Made by a program: the position numbers and the translations under genes
In this document: piece by piece, positions 1-5,643 of the stretch
How positions within the stretch are numbered: position 1 is the stretch's first letter
How the letters are laid out: each line of letters begins with the position of its first letter
Notes under the pieces: generated by a model
Seen by the model: the letters and a program-made list of their open reading frames with translations, nothing else
Told to the model about the DNA's origin: nothing
Database searches by the model: none
Source: CAZOKH01 sp964580315
GTDB taxonomy: Bacteria; Chloroflexota; Anaerolineae; Anaerolineales; Anaerolineaceae
Assembly (NCBI GenBank): GCA_964580315.1
Contig: CAZOKH010000103.1
Coordinates: forward strand, 1 to 10,770
Length of the DNA: 10,770 bases
Reading direction: 5' to 3'

Positions 1-1199
1 AAGACGGCGGAGCAGGGGAATCCCTTCGCTTTTCAGTTCCCACGCTCACGCCTGAAGAAATATATACCATCCCGGAAACTCCCCTTCAACTTCCTCCCAC
101 ATTTACCGTGGTGATTCCAACTGAAACCGCCACCGTCCCTCCCACCCCGGCAATCACGGCAACCACCGATCCATCACTGCCCACATCCACTCCCACCCCG
201 TTGGTGCTCGGGCTGACCGGGTTCCCGCCCGGCATCAATCCACTCACCGGGCTGGCGGTTGCCGATCCAATGCTTTTAGATCGACGGCCTGTCATGGTCA
301 AGGTGTCCAATTATCCCCGCTCCGGCAGGCCGCATGCCGGGCTTTCGTATGCCGATGTGGTCTTTGAATACTACATCGGAGAAGAGTGCAACCGTTTTCT
401 GGCGGTTTACTACGGACAGGATGCTCCCAAGGTGGGACCCATGCGTTCAGGCAGGCTGGTCGATGCCCAACTGGTATTCATGTACCAGGGCGTGTTGGCT
501 TACGGCAATGCCGATCCGCAGGTGGATGAAGTGCTGGTTGAAAAACTGGGTAAGCGCGCCATTTCTTTCAACGATTCTCCCTGCCCGCCTGTCTGCGGTC
601 ACGACACGCACAGCGTCACCGGTGTTTTTGTTGATACTGCTGAAATGTCCAAGTTTTCCGTAGAAGAAGGCGTCGATAATATTCGCCAAAACCTGAACGG
701 CATGATTTTTAACGAAAAACCCTGGGCCAGTGATCAATTCGGCATCCAGGTTGCCGTGCAATACAGCCGGCGCGACCGCGGAGAATGGCATTATGATCCC
801 GAAACTGGCCAGTATCTCCGTTGGATCGAAGCGGAAAAACCGGGTTATAAAGACCAGTATTACATGATCCCCCTGGTTGACCGCCTGAACAATGAACAAA
901 TCACATTCTCCAATGTCGTCCTCATCTTTGCCAATTACATTGAATACGCCCCAACTTTGCATGAAATTGAAATCCTCAACAACACCGAGGGACAGCGCGC
1001 AATCCTGTTCCGCGACGGCTTAATGATTGAGGGCAAATGGCGCACCGTTTCTCCGCAAGAACCCATTCACTTTACAGATATGAGGGGAATACCACTCGGT
1101 TTAAAACCCGGAAACACCTGGATTGTTATCGCCGGGATGAGTTCATCCTTTGAAGAAGTGTCGTCCGGTATATGGGAAATGCGCTTTGCGCTTCCCTGA
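1..1199 (+). CDS. DUF3048 domain protein, 5'-truncated by window edge (YerB-like)
   Basis: The reading frame is open from base 3 to the TGA ending at 1199, so the true start lies left of the window; the GTG at 108 is in frame but has no reason to be the start. The visible N-terminal 60 or so residues are a Pro/Thr-rich linker (repeated TPT, PPT, PTP), which suggests an exported protein whose signal sequence is outside the window. After it comes the DUF3048 N-terminal domain, recognisable from NPLTGL, RRPVMVKVSNYP, RPHAGLSYADVVFE, GPMRSGR and YGNADPQVDEVL. The C-terminal DUF3048 half follows (YDPETGQYLRW, ITFSNVVLIFANY, RDGLMIEGKW, LKPGNTWIVI). The family includes the Bacillus lipoprotein YerB; its biochemical role is not established. 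Placement at the cell surface is inferred from the linker and the family. It is followed by a 77-base gap and a separate promoter-like sequence. Confidence 0.9.
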   Translation, partial: DGGAGESLRFSVPTLTPEEIYTIPETPLQLPPTFTVVIPTETATVPPTPAITATTDPSLPTSTPTPLVLGLTGFPPGINPLTGLAVADPMLLDRRPVMVKVSNYPRSGRPHAGLSYADVVFEYYIGEECNRFLAVYYGQDAPKVGPMRSGRLVDAQLVFMYQGVLAYGNADPQVDEVLVEKLGKRAISFNDSPCPPVCGHDTHSVTGVFVDTAEMSKFSVEEGVDNIRQNLNGMIFNEKPWASDQFGIQVAVQYSRRDRGEWHYDPETGQYLRWIEAEKPGYKDQYYMIPLVDRLNNEQITFSNVVLIFANYIEYAPTLHEIEILNNTEGQRAILFRDGLMIEGKWRTVSPQEPIHFTDMRGIPLGLKPGNTWIVIAGMSSSFEEVSSGIWEMRFALP

Positions 1200-1234
1200 A
1201 CAGTCCTGATTAAATTAGTGATTGCCTGTTATGG

Positions 1235-1240
1235 TATGAT
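1235..1240 (+). promoter_or_regulatory. Candidate extended -10 promoter of the phosphoesterase gene
   Basis: TGGTATGAT at 1232-1240 reads as an extended -10 element (TG, one base, TATGAT). No good -35 hexamer lies 16-18 bases upstream, which extended -10 promoters tolerate. Transcription would start near 1247 and leave a leader of about 30 bases. A short AGGT at 1264-1267 could pair with 16S rRNA nine bases before the ATG at 1277. Sequence-only prediction. Confidence 0.4.
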
Positions 1241-1276
1241 ATTTTTAAAATAACTAATTGAACAGGTAAACCATAT

Positions 1277-1999
1277 ATGCGCGTTCTGGTGATTTCAGAC
1301 ATCCATTCCAACTTAACTGCACTGGAAAGCGTCCTTCAAGACGCAGGCCAGTTTGATGCAGCCTGGTGCCTGGGTGATCTGGTTGGATACGGACCAGATC
1401 CCAATGAATGTATTGAGGCTGTGCGCAAACTCCCCAATCTTGCCTGTGTGATCGGAAACCACGACGCCGCCGTGCTGGGACAACTGGATCTGGAATCATT
1501 CAACCGCGACGCAAGACTGGCAGTTGAATGGACGCAGGACAACCTTACCCTGGAGAATTTAGCTTTCCTGGGCAACTTGCCTGAAAAAATCCAGGTGGAT
1601 CCCAATGTGACACTGGCCCACGGAAGCCCTCGCAACCCTGTCTGGGAATACCTGCTGGATTCGTACACCGCCTTGGAAAATTTCAAATACTTTGATACAC
1701 GTTATTGCTTTGTAGGTCACACCCACTTGCCCGTTGCCTTTCTGTCACAAAATGGTGTTAGTGAACTGGAATGGAAAATATCTTACAAGGGGAGGCTGGG
1801 AGATCGAGCAATTCTCAATCCCGGCTCAGTCGGGCAACCCCGCGACCATAATCCCCTGGCAGCCTATGCCATTTATGATACGGAAGCACTTACCTGGGAA
1901 CCGCACCGGGTGGATTACAACATTCCCGCTGTGCAACAGCGCATCACAATGACCGGGTTACCACGCAGACATGCCGTTCGCCTGGAAGACGGCTGGTAA
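1277..1999 (+). CDS. Calcineurin-like metallophosphoesterase (YfcE / MJ0936-type)
   Basis: This is a 240-residue soluble protein with the full set of metallophosphoesterase motifs in order: D8-x-H10 (SDIHSN), G33-D34 within GDLVGYGPDP, G60-N61-H62-D63, H115 in LAHGSP, and G147-H148-T149-H150. These residues bind two divalent metals in the family. The NPGSVGQPRD segment near residue 180 is typical of the short cytosolic phosphodiesterase subgroup. Length fits that subgroup (about 160-250). The substrate cannot be told from sequence; relatives hydrolyse phosphodiesters or phosphomonoesters, and diadenosine tetraphosphate cleavage is known for the related ApaH group. The ATG at 1277 is chosen because the phosphoesterase fold begins immediately (MRVLVISDIH). 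No terminator is seen after the upstream gene, so read-through from it is possible. I see no signal peptide or membrane segment. Confidence 0.93.
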   Translation: MRVLVISDIHSNLTALESVLQDAGQFDAAWCLGDLVGYGPDPNECIEAVRKLPNLACVIGNHDAAVLGQLDLESFNRDARLAVEWTQDNLTLENLAFLGNLPEKIQVDPNVTLAHGSPRNPVWEYLLDSYTALENFKYFDTRYCFVGHTHLPVAFLSQNGVSELEWKISYKGRLGDRAILNPGSVGQPRDHNPLAAYAIYDTEALTWEPHRVDYNIPAVQQRITMTGLPRRHAVRLEDGW

Positions 2000-2085
2000 T
2001 TCTGGAACAAACTTGCTCCGACAAACGTCTATGGATCAAACGCCGTTGAAGGAATGGCAATAATCATCAACTCTATCTGATTGAG

Positions 2086-2092
2086 AGAGGAG
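2086..2092 (+). promoter_or_regulatory. Shine-Dalgarno site deciding the start at 2099
   Basis: AGAGGAG lies six bases before the ATG at 2099. This rules out an in-frame TTG at 2081, which would sit upstream of the site and add six residues before the signal peptide. Confidence 0.8.
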
Positions 2093-2098
2093 AATATC

Positions 2099-3076
2099 AT
2101 GAAGAAGTTTTCAATTATTTTGCTTACGTTTTGCGTGGCATTGGCCGGTTGCGCATCCCAAAGAAATTCCGAGGCAAAATCGTTCACTGAAGAAATGGGC
2201 ATGGCGCCGGCTGCTCCAATGATGATGTATGATGAAGCTGTTGAACAAGAAATGGCTCCCGCCCCCAGAGAGGCATCCGCAGATTTCGCTCAAGACAGTC
2301 CAAATTCAGTGGAACGGGTGGTCATTAAAAACGCCAATATGTCCATTATCGTGCAAGACCCGGCATCAGCCATGAAAACGATTTCGCAAATGGCCGATGA
2401 AATGGGCGGTTTTGTGGTTGCGTCTGATCTGTACAAAACCACCACTTCACAGGGCATTGAAGTTCCAGTTGCCAATGTCACCGTGCGGGTACCGGCTGAG
2501 CAGCTTGACCAGGCAATGGAAGACATTAAGAAGCTGGTGGATAATCCCATCGAAGATGTTTTGAGCGAAAATGTCAGTGGGCAAGATGTGACCCAGGAAT
2601 ACACCGACCTGAATTCACGCCTGGATAATTTGAAACGCGCCGAAGCCCAGTTGCAAGAGATTCTCGCTTCAGCTACAAAGACCGAAGATGTGCTGGCTGT
2701 ATTCAATCAGCTCAAACAGGTTCGAGAAGAAATCGAAGTCCTGCAGGGACAAATCAACTACTACAAAGAAGCATCCCGCCTGTCGTCCATTTCGGTGAAC
2801 ATTCAGGCCAAAGAATCGGTTGACCCCCTGACCATTGGCCGCTGGCAGCCGGTGGGAGTTGCCCGCGATGCGGTTCAGGCGCTCATCAACGCCCTCAAAT
2901 TCCTGGTAAATGCTCTCATCTGGATTTTGATCTTCTTCCTGCCGGTATTCCTGGTCATTACCATTCCCGCCTGGTTGATCATCCGCGCCATCGTTCGTAC
3001 AGTTCGGAAACGCAATCAAAACAAATCATCCCGGGTTGAACCGCCAACCGCAGTAGAAGAAAACAAAGATAAGTAA
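2099..3076 (+). CDS. DUF4349 domain lipoprotein with C-terminal membrane anchor
   Basis: The product is 325 residues. Residues 1-18 form a lipoprotein signal (MKK, hydrophobic stretch, lipobox LAGC with Cys18). Residues 19-70 are a low-complexity Met/Ala/Glu/Pro segment. Residues 72-237 match the DUF4349 pattern: RVVIKNANMSIIVQDP, GGFVVASD, VTVRVPAEQLDQAM, VSGQDVTQEYTDLNSRLDNL, ending SSISVNI. Within it, about residues 165-225 form a heptad-rich helix likely to be a coiled coil. A long hydrophobic segment at roughly 264-298 would span the membrane, followed by a basic tail (RTVRKRNQNK) expected in the cytoplasm. The domain is therefore expected outside the cell membrane, held by a lipid and a transmembrane helix. 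DUF4349 proteins are widespread, and I know of no defined function. The gene ends just before a strong hairpin terminator. Confidence 0.92.
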   Translation: MKKFSIILLTFCVALAGCASQRNSEAKSFTEEMGMAPAAPMMMYDEAVEQEMAPAPREASADFAQDSPNSVERVVIKNANMSIIVQDPASAMKTISQMADEMGGFVVASDLYKTTTSQGIEVPVANVTVRVPAEQLDQAMEDIKKLVDNPIEDVLSENVSGQDVTQEYTDLNSRLDNLKRAEAQLQEILASATKTEDVLAVFNQLKQVREEIEVLQGQINYYKEASRLSSISVNIQAKESVDPLTIGRWQPVGVARDAVQALINALKFLVNALIWILIFFLPVFLVITIPAWLIIRAIVRTVRKRNQNKSSRVEPPTAVEENKDK

Positions 3077-3087
3077 GAAGAATAATA

Positions 3088-3122
3088 AAAAGAGCCGCAT
3101 TCCCAAAAAATGCGGCTCTTTT
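3088..3122. terminator. Bidirectional Rho-independent terminator
   Basis: A perfect 14-base inverted repeat (AAAAGAGCCGCATT at 3088-3101 and its complement at 3109-3122) encloses a 7-base loop. On the plus strand the stem runs into TTTTTT, ending the DUF4349 gene at 3076. On the minus strand the stem is followed by TTTTTATTATT and sits just after the stop of the cytochrome gene at 3128. It therefore serves both convergent genes. Confidence 0.93.
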
Positions 3123-3127
3123 TTGTC

Positions 3128-3496
3128 TTATTCCATATTGGCTAAATATTCAGCCAGTACCTTTGCCTCATCTTCGTTCAACTTCGCCCCCTTATCAATC
3201 ATTTCATCGATAACCTCCTGCCAGCCTGCCAGGTCGCGTTCTCCGCTTTGCGCCTTTTCAAGGCTGTGACAACCGGTGCAGCGTTCTTCCAGAAGGGTTT
3301 TACCGTCAACAGCACTCTCTTGAACCGCTTCTGGTTCAGCGGGTTCTTGCTGCCCGGCCGGTTCCTGTGGCGCCTCCTGTTGTTCAACCTGAGGTTCCGC
3401 TTCGGTTGTTTGGCCACCGCACCCAACCAGAAGTACAGTGGTTACACCAATCAGGATAAGAAGCACGATAAACAAGATTTTGTTTTTCGAAATCAT
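3128..3496 (-). CDS. Small monohaem cytochrome c lipoprotein
   Basis: The 122-residue product starts with a lysine-containing N-terminus and a hydrophobic stretch ending in lipobox LLVGC (Cys26), so it should be lipid-anchored outside the membrane. Residues 30-65 are a Glu/Pro/Gln-rich flexible tether. The C-terminal 60 residues are a compact cytochrome c domain: haem attachment motif C73-T-G-C76-H77, then W92 and M99 in GWQEVIDEMI, and a final helix EAKVLAEYLAN. M99 is the likely distal haem ligand. It probably carries single electrons at the outer face of the membrane; no partner is encoded nearby. The ATG at 3496 is chosen over an in-frame GTG at 3514 because AAGGAGG lies eight bases before the ATG and overlaps the GTG region. 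It has its own promoter-like sequence and is separated from the upstream minus-strand pair by about 240 bases. Confidence 0.9.
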   Translation of the reverse strand: MISKNKILFIVLLILIGVTTVLLVGCGGQTTEAEPQVEQQEAPQEPAGQQEPAEPEAVQESAVDGKTLLEERCTGCHSLEKAQSGERDLAGWQEVIDEMIDKGAKLNEDEAKVLAEYLANME

Positions 3497-3504
3497 GCAG
3501 CCAA

Positions 3505-3511
3505 CCTCCTT
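3505..3511 (-). promoter_or_regulatory. Strong Shine-Dalgarno site of the cytochrome gene
   Basis: The minus strand reads AAGGAGG eight bases before the ATG at 3496. It is close to the ideal anti-16S sequence and fixes the start. Confidence 0.85.
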
Positions 3512-3539
3512 CACCGGGGTAAAAAAAATCGATAACTAT

Positions 3540-3567
3540 ATTATAAACAGGAAATCAGCCAAAACAA
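3540..3567 (-). promoter_or_regulatory. Candidate promoter of the cytochrome gene
   Basis: On the minus strand, TTGTTT (3567-3562) and a perfect TATAAT (3545-3540) are separated by 16 bases. Transcription would begin near 3533, giving a leader of about 37 bases containing the strong ribosome site. The -35 box matches the consensus in only three of six positions. Confidence 0.5.
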
Positions 3568-3737
3568 GCCATTAGAGGGCATTGAATAATTATTAAACGT
3601 TTAGATCCTCAAGGTTTATAAAGTTAATAATCCTAAAAAACCGCTGATTGCAGTAAATATTTGCAAGAAAATTCCTTGTTTTGAAAACCTTTAGGGTCTT
3701 TTTAAACACCCTCAGTAACTCTCGGTAACTGGATTTT
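3568..3737. other. AT-rich intergenic spacer with weak inverted repeats
   Basis: This is the longest gene-free stretch. It holds no open frame worth calling. Two small inverted repeats lie close after the stop of the minus-strand gene at 3738: CAGTAAC/GTAACTG at 3713-3731 (seven pairs with one mismatch, 5-base loop), and AGGGT/ACCCT with a 10-base loop at about 3693-3712. Neither is followed by a real T-run on the minus strand, so a terminator for that gene is only possible. Confidence 0.4.
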
Positions 3738-4406
3738 TCAGTCAGTATTAACCACCATTAATTCCATACTGGAAGGATTGAATACATACTGCCTGCCCGA
3801 TTCCGCCTGCAACAACAATTGAGTCTGATCGCCGTTGATTATCGTAAACGCGCCGTCTCCCGGCGGTGCTTTCACTTTGTCAAATTTAGAATTGAGGCGG
3901 TCTGGCGATGTGATTACCCGAACCACAAGTCCCTGCGAACTGTCGCTTCCATTGGCGCCCGCAAACACTTGCCAGTATTCTTGTCCAACCATGCCCTGCC
4001 AGCGATTTACCAACACGGCTTCAGATGGTGGAAGAATATCTTCGCCGCCTTCAAGGACGCCGGTTTGAAAGGCAATTTCAGCCCGACTCGCCGGCGGAGT
4101 GGGCACGGGCATACCCTGCGCATAAACAGTCTCGCCAACCAGTTCGCGTTCTTCAAGGGCAAGTTCAGCCATGCCCAATTTTTCTTCCAGGCTTTTTCTC
4201 GTCTGGGCATCCAGCGTCTTCGATTCCAATTGCTCTCGCAGCCGCTCTGCTTCCACCTCTTCCCATTGATCCGCCTCAGATGCGGTCTGGGCAAGGATGG
4301 AACCCAACACAATGTCTGTTCGCAACAGCAGCCATACAGCAGCAAGGATAAGCACAACAAACAAGATGGAAAAACCAGGATGGAATTTCTTTATGATAGT
4401 TCTCAT
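3738..4406 (-). CDS. Unrecognised membrane-anchored protein with helical stalk
   Basis: I do not recognise this family. The 222-residue product has a short basic N-terminus (MRTIIKK), one membrane segment at about residues 11-28, and a charged Glu/Arg/Leu-rich helix at 42-89 that could form a coiled coil. A short Pro-rich hinge follows (MPVPTPP, 99-105). The C-terminal domain at about 108-222 has many short beta-like stretches (GLVVRVITS, GAFTIINGD, QTQLLLQA, RQYVFNPSSMELMVV). The layout fits an anchored extracellular domain on a stalk. The ATG at 4406 overlaps the stop codon of the upstream gene as ATGA, with GGTGGGG just before it, so translation is probably coupled; a GTG at 4418 is in frame but less likely. 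The tight coupling suggests both products act together at the cell surface. Confidence 0.75.
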   Translation of the reverse strand: MRTIIKKFHPGFSILFVVLILAAVWLLLRTDIVLGSILAQTASEADQWEEVEAERLREQLESKTLDAQTRKSLEEKLGMAELALEERELVGETVYAQGMPVPTPPASRAEIAFQTGVLEGGEDILPPSEAVLVNRWQGMVGQEYWQVFAGANGSDSSQGLVVRVITSPDRLNSKFDKVKAPPGDGAFTIINGDQTQLLLQAESGRQYVFNPSSMELMVVNTD

Positions 4407-5449
4407 TCGCCCCACCACTTGATATCGGTTGACCAGCGCAGAGTCTGGGCTGTGCGCGAGTCATACTTCAATTCATTATAGAGTTGCTGCCAACCCTCGT
4501 CTGGTTCATTGTCCAACCCTGTGCAGCCGCCGCGCTGCTGGCAGGCTTGATACTGGGTAAAAGCCCCCACAAATTCCATGCGCGCGCCTTCTTCCTCATA
4601 CGCATACACACTCATCCAGGCCCACTGGCGGGCATTCACACCCGTTGTGGCATAAATTAATGGGAGTGGATAAGCCGGCCCGACGCCGTAGGAAACGTAC
4701 CACACATCATGCTGTGTCCACGGCGAAGTACAGTTCCATTGAGGAGCCAGCCGGGTCGGACAGCTCTCCGCCGCGCCAAAATCGTAGTAAGCATATTTAT
4801 TGGCGTAATCATAACCATCCACCCAGGCACGGGTGACAGTGGGATTGTTCCACGCCAATTCAATGTCATTCGCCCCAACCGCGTCCACACGGGTGCGCAA
4901 TCCCTGGTTGGAAAACCAGGTGTTGATATCGTTAACCATGCGCGCCCATTTGCGCCCGTGATCCCACCAGCTTACGGCATCGGGATCGCCATAGTTGCTG
5001 GTGCCCGCGCCAATCCGCAGCCGCGATTCGGTATCTTCGAGTGAGCAGGCCACATACCCGGCGCCAAACTGCTCAACAGCCTCGGCAATTTCAGTGGTGC
5101 TGGCCGGTCCAAACCCAAACAGGCTGGCGCCGTAAATTCCTTCATCGCTCATGGTGGGCTTGCCAAATGCCAGCACCACAACACTATCCTGTGCGCCCGC
5201 CAGGTTCATATCCCTTACGCCATGCACGCAACCCAGGCTGTACAGAGTCAGGGGATTGATCGTTTTCATGTAAAGACTGGTGGAATAAAGCGGTGGAGTG
5301 CCGGGATCTTTGGTCGGGGTGGGCGTTCTGGTTGGAGTGGGTGTGGGTGTGGCAGTGGGAGTTCGAGTGGCTGTGGGTGTGGGAGTGGCTGTGGGCGCCT
5401 TATATTCCATAATTGGAAAATACAGGGTTGAAGTCGAATCAGCGCGCAC
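4403..5449 (-). CDS. Unrecognised secreted surface protein with Pro-Thr linker; 5' end probably frameshifted
   Basis: From the in-frame GTG at 5449 the product is 348 residues. Residues 19-52 are a Pro-Thr linker (PTATPTPT type), common between a membrane anchor and an outer domain in Chloroflexota. The remaining 290 residues are rich in Trp, Tyr and Gly with six cysteines (74, 135, 230, 240, 303, 309), as expected for an extracellular disulfide-bonded domain. Alternating strand-like and helical stretches (VVVLAFGKP, GYVACSLED, TRVDAVGANDIELAW, YAYYDFGAAE, PLPLIYATTG, MEFVGAFTQ) hint at a TIM-barrel or glycosidase-like fold, but I cannot assign a family. The GTG start is doubtful: the same frame continues upstream through a clear hydrophobic segment (LFLLLTLTAGIIL, 5450-5491) with no ATG. 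The natural start at 5531 is one base out of frame. A 375-residue protein would result if one base were absent from the 5493-5500 run. Its stop overlaps the next gene. Confidence 0.75.
   Translation of the reverse strand: MRADSTSTLYFPIMEYKAPTATPTPTATRTPTATPTPTPTRTPTPTKDPGTPPLYSTSLYMKTINPLTLYSLGCVHGVRDMNLAGAQDSVVVLAFGKPTMSDEGIYGASLFGFGPASTTEIAEAVEQFGAGYVACSLEDTESRLRIGAGTSNYGDPDAVSWWDHGRKWARMVNDINTWFSNQGLRTRVDAVGANDIELAWNNPTVTRAWVDGYDYANKYAYYDFGAAESCPTRLAPQWNCTSPWTQHDVWYVSYGVGPAYPLPLIYATTGVNARQWAWMSVYAYEEEGARMEFVGAFTQYQACQQRGGCTGLDNEPDEGWQQLYNELKYDSRTAQTLRWSTDIKWWGE
5322..5400 (-). repeat. Low-complexity tract encoding the Pro-Thr linker
   Basis: Degenerate repeats of GTGGGTGTGG type on the plus strand encode Pro-Thr, Ala-Thr and Arg-Thr dipeptides on the minus strand. 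They are coding repeats within the surface protein, not an intergenic array. Such tracts can change length by slippage without harming the frame when units of six bases are gained or lost. Confidence 0.8.
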
Positions 5450-5531
5450 CCGTAGGATAATCCCCGCTGTCAGCGTGAGCAGCAGGAACAGTCCCCCCCC
5501 ATCGGAAGACGGGTTTACCTTTTTGAATCAT
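5450..5531 (-). other. Out-of-frame 5' extension: ATG plus signal anchor split by a G8 run
   Basis: On the minus strand an ATG at 5531 opens MIQKGKPVFRWGG. At the run of eight G (C at 5493-5500 on the plus strand) the frame with the hydrophobic segment LFLLLTLTAGIIL and then RVRADSTS lies one base away. With seven G the two join into a classic signal-anchor N-terminus feeding directly into the Pro-Thr-linker protein. With eight, the ATG frame leaves the gene. The alternative ATG at 5502, directly before the run, would be in frame with one extra G. Upstream in the gene's own frame a TGA at 5530-5528 blocks any earlier start. Confidence 0.75.
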
Positions 5532-5550
5532 GTTATATGAGCAGTATAAC
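5532..5550. promoter_or_regulatory. Palindrome overlapping a minus-strand -10 box
   Basis: GTTATA (5532-5537) and TATAAC (5545-5550) form a perfect 6-base inverted repeat with a 7-base centre. On the minus strand the right arm contains TATACT (5548-5543), a good -10 box only 11 bases before the ATG at 5531. Transcription would start near 5536, giving an almost leaderless mRNA. A dyad over a -10 box is where a repressor could bind. No clear -35 box is seen, and this role is inferred. Confidence 0.4.
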
Positions 5551-5631
5551 GAAAAAACATGCCAGAAACCTGTGAAAATTCAATAAAATTCAAACTTTTT
5601 CAAATCTTAAAAGTCTCTCCCCTGCGAGTGG

Positions 5632-5637
5632 TATAAT
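5632..5637 (+). promoter_or_regulatory. Extended -10 promoter of dinG giving a leaderless mRNA
   Basis: TGGTATAAT at 5629-5637 is a perfect extended -10 element. Only six bases separate it from the ATG at 5644, so the expected transcription start falls at or next to the A of the start codon. There is no convincing Shine-Dalgarno site before the ATG, which agrees with leaderless translation. The -35 region has no good TTGACA match. Confidence 0.6.
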
Positions 5638-5643
5638 TTTCAC

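Noticed and set aside
3693..3731. Terminator for the minus-strand gene ending at 3738
   Set aside because: The stems are short or mismatched and no T-run follows on the minus strand, so I mention it only as part of the spacer.
3819..4481. Open frame of 220 codons on the plus strand across the two envelope genes
   Set aside because: It lies opposite two minus-strand genes with better composition, export features and an ATGA overlap. Its translation is rich in Arg, His, Ser and Phe with no recognisable domain.
5322..5400. Tandem repeat as a CRISPR or minisatellite array
   Set aside because: The units are degenerate, have no spacers, and translate in frame to a Pro-Thr linker typical of surface proteins.
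5551..5643. SOS (LexA) box upstream of dinG
   Set aside because: I looked for CTG-N10-CAG and for GAAC-N4-GTTC type sites and found none. The gene name gives no proof of SOS control here.
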